Shown one piece after another: positions 57,185-64,000 of a DNA stretch of 64,000 nucleotides (position 1 is its first letter; each line of letters opens with the position of its first letter). This DNA comes from DATBVX01 sp963695985 (GTDB taxonomy: Bacteria; Pseudomonadota; Gammaproteobacteria; Steroidobacterales; Steroidobacteraceae). The stretch spans positions 124,001 through 188,000 of the forward strand of contig CAVOIC010000011.1 in NCBI GenBank assembly GCA_963695985.1, in the 5' to 3' direction. A model generated the notes under the pieces. It was not told the origin of the DNA. It made no database searches and was given only the letters and a program-made list of their open reading frames with translations. A program made the position numbers and the translations under genes.

Positions 57185-58054
57185 CTACGGCGGCAGTGGG
57201 ATGAACTCAGTTTCGCCGGGTACTTTGCCGAAACGCATCTGCACCCAGTCGTTCTTGGCCTGCTCGATGCGTTCGCGGCTGCTCGCGACGAAATTCCACC
57301 AGATGTAACGACGCCCTTCGAGCGGTGCACCGCCGAGGAGCAGCAGGCGCGCTTCGGTCAACGCGCGCATGTTGACACTGGCATCGGGCTCCAGCACGAC
57401 CATCGAGCCGGGTGCGAACTGTGCTCCATCGAGACTGATGCGGCCGGCCGCGATGTAGAGCGCACGTTCCGGATGCTCACGCGGAATCTCGAGAGTCGCG
57501 TCGGCGGATATCTGCAGATCGACGTACAAGGTGGGCGAGAAGGTCTCGACCGGAGAGCGCTCGCCGAAAGCCGTGCCGGCGATGACGCGCGCGGTCAGTC
57601 CCGGCGCTTGCAACTGAGGCAGGCTCGCGGCCGGATGGTGAAAGAACGCCGGTGCTGTTTCCTCGGCCGCTCGCGGCAATGCGACCCAGGTCTGAATGCC
57701 GTGAATGCGGGAGCCGCTGCGGCGTAGTTCGTCGCCGGTGCGCTCGGAGTGCACGATTCCGCGGCCGGCTGTCATCCAGTTGACGTCGCCGGGCCTGATC
57801 GGCTGCACGAACTTCAGACTGTCACGATGCACGATCTCGCCTTCGAAGAGATAAGTCACCGTGGCGAGGCAGATGTGCGGGTGCGGGCGCACGTCGATGC
57901 CGCGCCCGGGCGCAAATCCCGCCGGGCCGATGTGATCGAAAAAGATGAAGGGGCCCACCATCTGCCGGCCCGCGGCGGGCAGCACGCGGCGAACCTCGAA
58001 TCCGCCGAGGTCGTGAGGCTTGGCCTCGATCACCCGTTCGATGTTGGCCGGCAC
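57185..58054 (-). CDS. Pirin-family bicupin
   Basis: 289 residues: RRVLPAAGRQMVGPFIFFDHIGPAGFAPGRGIDVRPHPHICLATVTYLFEGEIVHRDSLKFVQPIRPGDVNWMTAGRGIVHSE shows the pirin N-terminal cupin with metal-binding His residues (HPHICLATVTYLFEG, GIVHSE). Pirins are redox- or quercetinase-related proteins. GTG 58054 has AAGGAGAG six bases upstream, which decides the start. Ten bases downstream of uvrA, so probably cotranscribed with it. Confidence 0.88.
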   Translation of the reverse strand: MPANIERVIEAKPHDLGGFEVRRVLPAAGRQMVGPFIFFDHIGPAGFAPGRGIDVRPHPHICLATVTYLFEGEIVHRDSLKFVQPIRPGDVNWMTAGRGIVHSERTGDELRRSGSRIHGIQTWVALPRAAEETAPAFFHHPAASLPQLQAPGLTARVIAGTAFGERSPVETFSPTLYVDLQISADATLEIPREHPERALYIAAGRISLDGAQFAPGSMVVLEPDASVNMRALTEARLLLLGGAPLEGRRYIWWNFVASSRERIEQAKNDWVQMRFGKVPGETEFIPLPP

Positions 58055-58064
58055 GATGCTCTCC

Positions 58065-61000
58065 TTACGTGTTGCGGGAGTCCATGAAGTCCTTGAGTGC
58101 GCGTCCCGTGTGCGAGCGCCGATTGCGCAGCAGCGCGTCCGGTGGACCCTGTGACACGATCTTGCCTCCGGCCGCACCGCCTTCGGGCCCGAGGTCGATC
58201 ACCCAGTCGGCTTCCGCGATCACATCGAGATTGTGCTCGATCACGACGACGGTGTTGCCGGCATCGACGAGATGGTGCAACACGCGCACGAGCTTCTCGA
58301 CGTCGGCCATGTGCAGCCCCACCGTCGGCTCATCGAGGACGTAAAGCGTCCGGCCCGCGGCACCGTTGCCGCGTGCGGGACGGTAAGAAGGGCGCACCTT
58401 GGCGAGCTCGGTGACGAGCTTGATGCGCTGTGCCTCTCCGCCCGAAAGCGTCGGGCTCTGCTGGCCGAGCGTCAGGTACCCGAGCCCGACATCCTGCAGC
58501 ATGCGCAGCGCGTGATGGATGGAGGGATGCGCGGCGAAGAAAGGCGCGGCCTCATCGACACTCATCGCCAGGACTTCGCCGACGCTGCGCTCCTTGAAGC
58601 GCACCGCGAGCGTCTCCGGATTGAAACGCTGCCCGCGGCATACATCGCACAGCACCCGTACGTCTGGCAGGAAGCTCATCTCGATCTTCTTGATGCCCTG
58701 GCCTTCGCAGGCCTCGCAGCGCCCGCCCGCGGAGTTGAAGGAAAAGCGACCGGGCCCGTAGCCACGAATGCGCGCCTCGGCAGTCTCGGCGAACACGCGC
58801 CGGACCGCATCCCAGAAGCCGACGTAAGTGGCGGGGCAGGAACGCGGGGTCTTGCCGATCGGGGTCTGATCGACTTCGAGCACACGGCCGACTTCCTGCC
58901 AGCCGCGCAAGTCACGACAGCCGGCGAGCGCACTCTGCTGCCTGCCCGAAACTCCGAGCAGACGCTTGAGGTTGTCATGCAGGACATCGCGCGCAAGCGT
59001 TGATTTGCCCGAGCCCGAGACCCCGGTGACGGCAATGAGGCGACCCAGCGGCACGCGCGCGTCGACATGGCGCAGGTTGTGCAGGGCGGCCTTCTCGATC
59101 AGGACCGCCGGATCTGCCGCACGCACGGCACGCTTCGGAACAAGCGGATGGGCGAGCGGCTGCGCCAGGAAGCGACCGGTGACCGACTGTGGATTGCGCG
59201 TCAGTTCGTGCGCGGTGCCCTGGCCGACCACGCGTCCGCCAGCGCTGCCCGCACCGGGGCCGAGGTCGATGACATGATCGGCATGACGGATCGTGTCCTC
59301 GTCGTGCTCGACCACGACCAGCGTGTTGCCGTGGGCGCGCAAAGTGTCGAGCGTATCGAGCAGGACGCGGTTGTCGCGCGGGTGCAGTCCGATCGTGGGC
59401 TCATCGAGCACGTAACACACGCCTTGCAGGTTCGAGCCCAGCTGTGCCGCGAGCCGGATGCGCTGCGCCTCGCCGCCCGAAAGCGTGGGCGCCGAGCGAT
59501 CGAGCGACAGGTAGCCAAGTCCGACGTCGTCGAGAAAACGCAGCCGTGCGGTAAGTTCCGCGAGCACGTCGCGCGCGATCTCCGCGTCGCGGCCGCGCAG
59601 CGCCAGCCTGCCGATCATCGTGCGCAGGTCCGTCACCGCGAGCGCGGTGAGCTCGGCTATCGAGCGGCCCTGGAATCGGACGTTCAGCGCCACCGGATTC
59701 AGGCGCTGGCCCCGGCACTGCGGGCACGCCGGGGTCGAGCCTTCCCACCAATCATTCCACCAGATCTCCTCGCCCGTCTGTTCCTCGTCGAATCCACCGA
59801 GGTTGAGCCCGGTGCCGAAGCAGTCCTCGCACCAGCCGTGCCGCGAATTGAACGAGAACAGGCGCGGATCGAGATCCGCGAAGCTGGTGCCGCAGGAGGA
59901 GCAGTTGCGGCGGGTGGAGAACACTTTGACCGGCGCATCACCGGCGCCACCACGCTTCGCGCTCGAGGGCTCGCGCAACAGATGCAGAAGCCCCTTACCA
60001 TGATCGAGCGCCTGCTCGACGGCAGTGCGCACTGCGGTCTCGTCCGCGGCACTCACGCGCAGCGTCGCAATCGGAAGTTCGAGGGTGTGTTCGCGGAAGC
60101 GGCTCAGCCGTGGCCAGCGGGCCGTCGGCAGGAGCTGCCCATCGACCCGCAGGTGCTCGAAACCCTTACCGGCGGCCCACTTCGCGAGATCCGTGTAATA
60201 GCCCTTGCGTGCCACGACGAGCGGCGCAAGCAGCGTCACGGTCCGGCCACGTTCCTCTCGCTGCAGCCGCGCCACGATCGACTCGACGCTCTGCGGCTCG
60301 ATCGGCACGTTGCACCGAGGGCAGTACTGCGTGCCGAGCTTGACGTAGAGCAGGCGCAGGAAGTGGTAGATCTCGGTCAGCGTCGCCACGGTGCTCTTGC
60401 GCCCGCCACGACTCGTGCGCTGCTCGATGGCAACAGTGGGCGGCACGCCGAACATGGCATCGACATCAGGCCGCGCCGCGGGCTGCACGAACTGGCGTGC
60501 ATAGGCGTTCAGCGACTCCAGGTACCGACGCTGGCCTTCCGCGAACAGGATGTCGAAGGCGAGGGTGGACTTGCCCGAACCGGAGACGCCGGTGATCACG
60601 GTGAAGCGATCGCGCGGGATCTCGAGGTCGGTGATCCTGAGATTGTGTTCGCGGGCGTTGTGTATGCGGATCGCGGGCGGGGCCTTTCGCGCCGGCTTTT
60701 GATCGGGTGTTTGCGGCGCGAGGGCGGCGGCAAAGGAGCTGCTGAGTGCACGCTCGTATTCGACCAGTGCTTTGCCGGTGTGGGAGTGCACGCAGCTCTT
60801 CACCTCATGCGGCGCGCCGACGCACACGATCTCCCCGCCCGCATCGCCGCCCTCGGGCCCGAGGTCGATGATCCAGTCCGCGGCGCGGATCACGTCGAGG
60901 TTATGCTCGATGACGATGAGCGAGTGACCCGCCGCGACCAGCGTACGAAAGGCGCGCAGGAGCTTCGCGATGTCGTCGAAGTGCAAGCCGGTGGTCGGTT

Positions 61001-63713
61001 CATCGAACAGGAAGAGCTTGCCCCGGCGTGAGTCATCCGCGCGCGCACCCGCTTCCGCCAGGTGGCCGGCGAGTTTGAGCCGTTGTGCTTCGCCTCCCGA
61101 TAGCGTCGGTACCGGCTGGCCGAGCCGCAGGTATTCGAGACCGACGTCCCGCAGCGGCTGCAGGCGCGCCAGCGCCTCGCGACAGTCGGCGAAGAACGCG
61201 AGCGCTTCGCTCACCGTGAGCGCAAGCACCGCGGCGATGTTGAGCGCGCGACCATCGGCGCCAGTGATCTTCACCTCCAGGGTCTCGTCGCGATAGCGCC
61301 GGCCGTCGCAATCCGGGCAACGCAGGTACACGTCCGACAGGAATTGCATCTCGACGCGCTCGAAGCCGTTGCCGCTGCAGGTCGGACAGCGCCCGGTGCC
61401 GGAGTTGAAACTGAAAGTGCCGGCGGTGTAGCGGCGCTGCTTGGCAAGTGGCTCGCGCGCGAAGAGAGCTCGGATAGGATCGAAGGCGCCGACGTAGCTC
61501 GCGGGGTTCGAGCGCGTGGTGCGACCGATCGGCGCCTGATCGACCAGCACGATATCGCCCACGTGCTCGTGGCCCTTGAGCGCACGATATTGGCCCGGAG
61601 CTTCGGTGGGCTTGCCCTGCGTCTTGCGCAGCGCCGCGTATAGCACCTCGTGCACGAGCGTCGACTTGCCTGATCCGGATACTCCGGTGACGCACACCAG
61701 CCGTTCGAGTGGAAAGTCGACGTCGATACTCTTGAGGTTATGTTCGGCCGCACCCGTGAGTCGCAGTCGCGACGTGCGCGCCGTGACCGCCCGCAATTCC
61801 TGATCCGCGACCGCATGTTTGCGACCGCTGAGGTATTCGGCCGTGAGCGAGGCGGGTGCAGCCGCAATCTCGGCGGCGGGTCCAAAGAAGACGATCTCGC
61901 CGCCGCGTTCGCCCGGCCCCGGGCCGAGATCGAGAATGCGGTCCGCGGCGAGCATCACCTGCGGATCGTGCTCGACCACGACCAGCGAATTGCCGGCATC
62001 GCGCAGGCGGCGCATCACTTCGATCACGCGCCCCATGTCGCGCGGATGCAGCCCGATCGAGGGCTCATCAAGCACGAACAGCGTATTGACCAGCGAGGTG
62101 CCGAGGGCGGTCGTCAGGTTGATCCGCTGCACTTCGCCGCCGGAAAGCGTGCGCGACTGGCGGTCGAGTGTGAGGTAGCCCAGTCCGACATCGCACAGGA
62201 ATCCGAGTCGGGTGCGAATGCCGTCGAGCAGCAGATCGGTCGCTTCATCGAGCGGGGCGGGCAGCTGCAGGCGTGCGAAGAAATCGCGGCAGCGCTCGAT
62301 CGGCAGCAGCATCACATCATGCAGCGTCAGTCCGGGGAGTGCATCGAATTGTGCCTGGGACCACTTCACGCCATTCGGCCGAAAACGCGCCCCGGAAAGA
62401 CGCTGCGAGTCCGCGGCCGAGCCGATGCGCCACAGCAGTGCATCGGGCCGCAGCCGCGCGCCCAGACACTCGGTGCACGGCGTGTAGGCGCGGTACTTCG
62501 ACAGCAACACGCGGATGTGCATCTTGTAGCTGCGCGACTCGAGCCAGGCGAAGAAGCGCCGCGCGCCATACCAGACCTTCTTGTTCCACGGGCCTTCGCC
62601 CTCGATGACCCAGCGTCGTTGCTCCTCGCTCAGCTCGCGCCAGGGCGTGTCCACGGGAATGCCGCGCTTGCGTGCGAACTTCATCAGGTCGTCCTGGCAC
62701 TCTTTATAAGACTCCGTCTGCCAGGGCCTGATAGCGCCGGCCTTGAGCGACTTCGACTCATCCGGGATGACGAGGCCGTAGTCGATGCCGATGGTGCGCC
62801 CGAACCCGCGGCACTGCTCGCAGGCGCCGAGCGGAGAATTGAACGAAAAGATGTGTGGCGCCGGCTCCTGGTAGTGAATGTCGCAATCCGCGCAGTGCAG
62901 GTCGCTCGAAAATCGCCATACGGCGGCGGGCGCTGCGTTCTCTTCCGCGAGATGCACGCCCAGGCGTCCGCGCCCAACTCTGAGCGCGGCTTCGATCGCA
63001 TCGATGACGCGCGCGCGCTCCGCGCCACCAAGGCGCAGGCGATCCTGGATCACTTCGAGGGTCGCACCCCGGCGCGCGTGAATGCGCGTGTAACCCTGCT
63101 TTTCCAGCAGCGCCTTCACTTCCGCTTCAGTGAAGTTCTTCGGCACGGTGACGGGGAAGGTGATCAGCACGCGCGGATCGCCGGCCGCAGCCGAGCGCTC
63201 GAGGAGCGTCGTGTAGATGCTGTCGGGCGTGTCGCGCCGCACGCCGACGCCGCAGTTGCGGCAGTAAAGCTGCGCGGCACGCGCGAACAGGAGCTTCAGG
63301 TGGTCGTTGAGCTCCGTCATCGTGCCGACGGTGGAGCGCGAGGTGCGCACCGGGTTCGTCTGATCGATAGCGATCGCGGGCAGGATTCCTTCGATGCGAT
63401 CGACCTGGGGCTTGTCCATGCGGTCGAGGAATTGCCGCGCGTACGGGGAGAAGGTCTGCACGTAGCGGCGCTGACCCTCGGCATAGAGAGTGTCGAACAC
63501 CAGCGAGGACTTGCCCGAGCCCGACACGCCGGTGACGACGATGAGCTCGTTGAGCGGCAGGTTCAGCGTCAGGTTCTTGAGATTGTTCTGGCGTGCGCCG
63601 TGAATCGCGATGACATCGCCCGCCACTGCCGGGGCGAGTTGTGCATCGACGGCGCCATGGCCAACGGAATCACCGTCGGACGCTGCGCGGACAGGCGCTG
63701 TGCAGCCCATCAT
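58065..63713 (-). CDS. uvrA: Double-length UvrA-like excinuclease ATPase (two UvrA units in one chain)
   Basis: 1882 residues, about twice the normal UvrA (roughly 940). Two complete UvrA units in tandem: the first spans about 1-1010, the second begins near IRIHNAREHNLRITDLEIPRDRFTVITGVSGSGKS. Four Walker A loops (GVSGSGKSS once, GVSGSGKST three times), four signature motifs (LSGGE), and four zinc-binding Cys clusters (CADC...CEQC; CPTCSGNG; CSSCGTSF...CEDCF; CEACEGQG) are visible. UvrA recognises DNA lesions in nucleotide excision repair and loads UvrB. Start ATG 63713; ATG 63710 and TTG 63716 are adjacent alternatives. Pirin gene follows. Confidence 0.92.
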   Translation of the reverse strand: MMGCTAPVRAASDGDSVGHGAVDAQLAPAVAGDVIAIHGARQNNLKNLTLNLPLNELIVVTGVSGSGKSSLVFDTLYAEGQRRYVQTFSPYARQFLDRMDKPQVDRIEGILPAIAIDQTNPVRTSRSTVGTMTELNDHLKLLFARAAQLYCRNCGVGVRRDTPDSIYTTLLERSAAAGDPRVLITFPVTVPKNFTEAEVKALLEKQGYTRIHARRGATLEVIQDRLRLGGAERARVIDAIEAALRVGRGRLGVHLAEENAAPAAVWRFSSDLHCADCDIHYQEPAPHIFSFNSPLGACEQCRGFGRTIGIDYGLVIPDESKSLKAGAIRPWQTESYKECQDDLMKFARKRGIPVDTPWRELSEEQRRWVIEGEGPWNKKVWYGARRFFAWLESRSYKMHIRVLLSKYRAYTPCTECLGARLRPDALLWRIGSAADSQRLSGARFRPNGVKWSQAQFDALPGLTLHDVMLLPIERCRDFFARLQLPAPLDEATDLLLDGIRTRLGFLCDVGLGYLTLDRQSRTLSGGEVQRINLTTALGTSLVNTLFVLDEPSIGLHPRDMGRVIEVMRRLRDAGNSLVVVEHDPQVMLAADRILDLGPGPGERGGEIVFFGPAAEIAAAPASLTAEYLSGRKHAVADQELRAVTARTSRLRLTGAAEHNLKSIDVDFPLERLVCVTGVSGSGKSTLVHEVLYAALRKTQGKPTEAPGQYRALKGHEHVGDIVLVDQAPIGRTTRSNPASYVGAFDPIRALFAREPLAKQRRYTAGTFSFNSGTGRCPTCSGNGFERVEMQFLSDVYLRCPDCDGRRYRDETLEVKITGADGRALNIAAVLALTVSEALAFFADCREALARLQPLRDVGLEYLRLGQPVPTLSGGEAQRLKLAGHLAEAGARADDSRRGKLFLFDEPTTGLHFDDIAKLLRAFRTLVAAGHSLIVIEHNLDVIRAADWIIDLGPEGGDAGGEIVCVGAPHEVKSCVHSHTGKALVEYERALSSSFAAALAPQTPDQKPARKAPPAIRIHNAREHNLRITDLEIPRDRFTVITGVSGSGKSTLAFDILFAEGQRRYLESLNAYARQFVQPAARPDVDAMFGVPPTVAIEQRTSRGGRKSTVATLTEIYHFLRLLYVKLGTQYCPRCNVPIEPQSVESIVARLQREERGRTVTLLAPLVVARKGYYTDLAKWAAGKGFEHLRVDGQLLPTARWPRLSRFREHTLELPIATLRVSAADETAVRTAVEQALDHGKGLLHLLREPSSAKRGGAGDAPVKVFSTRRNCSSCGTSFADLDPRLFSFNSRHGWCEDCFGTGLNLGGFDEEQTGEEIWWNDWWEGSTPACPQCRGQRLNPVALNVRFQGRSIAELTALAVTDLRTMIGRLALRGRDAEIARDVLAELTARLRFLDDVGLGYLSLDRSAPTLSGGEAQRIRLAAQLGSNLQGVCYVLDEPTIGLHPRDNRVLLDTLDTLRAHGNTLVVVEHDEDTIRHADHVIDLGPGAGSAGGRVVGQGTAHELTRNPQSVTGRFLAQPLAHPLVPKRAVRAADPAVLIEKAALHNLRHVDARVPLGRLIAVTGVSGSGKSTLARDVLHDNLKRLLGVSGRQQSALAGCRDLRGWQEVGRVLEVDQTPIGKTPRSCPATYVGFWDAVRRVFAETAEARIRGYGPGRFSFNSAGGRCEACEGQGIKKIEMSFLPDVRVLCDVCRGQRFNPETLAVRFKERSVGEVLAMSVDEAAPFFAAHPSIHHALRMLQDVGLGYLTLGQQSPTLSGGEAQRIKLVTELAKVRPSYRPARGNGAAGRTLYVLDEPTVGLHMADVEKLVRVLHHLVDAGNTVVVIEHNLDVIAEADWVIDLGPEGGAAGGKIVSQGPPDALLRNRRSHTGRALKDFMDSRNT

Positions 63714-63835
63714 CAAAGTGCCGCTCGTGGTTTCAATGGAAAAGGGAAAGGTGGAAACTGTACCAGAGACGCGGGCGGGGGAAAGGCTCGCTGGTTGCTG
63801 AACCGGCGGGCAGAGCGTGCGGTGAGGGTGCTCTC

Positions 63836-64000
63836 ATGAGGCTGCAGGGCGGATGTTGTTGCGGGCAGGTCCGTTATGAGGTCGTGGGAGAGCCGTTCAA
63901 CCGCACCAACTGTCACTGTTCGATCTGCCGCCGCACCAGCGCAGCGCCTTTCGTCCCCTGGTTCACCGTGGCGCGCGAGGACTTGCACTGGCTTCGCGGG
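63836..64000 (+). CDS. GFA-family protein (glutathione-dependent formaldehyde-activating-like), 3' truncated by window edge
   Basis: Only 55 codons are visible; the frame is open to the last base. It starts MRLQGGCCCGQVRYEVVGEP and has NCHCSICRRTSAAPFVPWFTV, i.e. the Cys-rich zinc-binding blocks (CCCGxVRYE, NCHCSxCRR) of the GFA family, which bind zinc and are named after a glutathione-formaldehyde activity that many members lack. Start ATG 63836 has GAGGGTG eight bases upstream. The gene is divergent from uvrA. Confidence 0.85.
   Translation, partial: MRLQGGCCCGQVRYEVVGEPFNRTNCHCSICRRTSAAPFVPWFTVAREDLHWLRG

Noticed and set aside
59067..61031. Long plus-strand open frame within uvrA, with another at 61740-63839
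   Set aside because: Both are antisense to the UvrA frame, whose Walker A, signature and zinc motifs are continuous.
63714..63835. LexA/SOS box upstream of uvrA
   Set aside because: Only short partial matches such as CTGGTACAG are visible, without the CTG-N10-CAG spacing, so no SOS control can be claimed.
1..64000. tRNA, rRNA, CRISPR arrays, insertion sequences, riboswitches
   Set aside because: I looked through the intergenic gaps and found no cloverleaf, repeat-spacer array, transposase gene or recognisable riboswitch core. A covariance-model search would be needed to exclude short structured RNAs.

Overview
The window is GC-rich, densely packed bacterial DNA with short intergenic gaps, many 4-base start/stop overlaps and frequent GTG/TTG starts. 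Gene content points to a Gram-negative gammaproteobacterium of the Xanthomonadales/Nevskiales/Steroidobacteraceae kind: a ubiE-ubiJ-ubiB operon, a trpE-G-D-C-F-B-A operon, a TonB-dependent receptor, a double-length UvrA and an exported protease with a Gly-rich C-terminal anchor. This placement is inferred from gene order and protein style, not from a marker gene. I saw no tRNA, rRNA, CRISPR array, insertion sequence or prophage.

Layout. 1-6369: almost complete tryptophan operon; the window opens inside trpE. 6408-8638: RES-Xre toxin-antitoxin pair with its operator region, then a DUF2007 protein and a hotdog-like protein. 8655-10748: M48 peptidase and a frameshifted DUF898 membrane protein. 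10768-13790: ubiB, ubiJ, ubiE, divergent from a secreted PHB-depolymerase-like esterase. 14973-16046: DUF971 and YbaK-type proteins. 16181-20872: three-gene 2-oxoacid:acceptor oxidoreductase with an FAD/ferredoxin electron-transfer subunit. 22080-27036: hexuronate catabolism (uxaC, LacI regulator, uxuB-type reductase), with a kduI gene fused by deletion to the last 25 codons of kduD. 27046-38596: a long minus-strand accessory block (sulfatase with C-terminal propeller, NmrA protein, octaheme cytochrome, serine hydrolase, RidA, VOC, CPBP, dienelactone-hydrolase-like, DUF3303, CopD, AraC). 38636-45330: adenylate cyclase sensor, periplasmic cupredoxin and outer-membrane barrel, divergent from a Crp-family regulator and two genes it probably controls. 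45550-53605: TRAP transporter operon, pectate lyase and TonB receptor. 53753-64000: arylesterase-like protein, M12-type protease, pirin, giant uvrA and the start of a GFA-family gene.

Two regulatory circuits can be read from the DNA. (1) A LacI-type operator with core TGACACCGGT lies between lacI and uxuB, between the FAH/TRAP operon and the pectate lyase, and twice upstream of the TonB receptor. Together these outline a pectin/uronate regulon: cleavage by secreted lyase, uptake by TonB receptor and TRAP transporter, catabolism by UxaC and UxuB. The KduI/KduD step is physically destroyed here. (2) Two promoters about 1 kb apart (43115 and 44097) share a 66-67 bp repeat with a TGTCA-N6-TGACA palindrome placed exactly 41.5 bp upstream of the predicted start, next to a Crp-family gene whose recognition helix differs from E. 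coli CRP at the residues that read the changed base. With the neighbouring cyclase, cupredoxin and barrel, this looks like a self-contained envelope-to-cAMP signalling module and is the best candidate here for an undescribed system.
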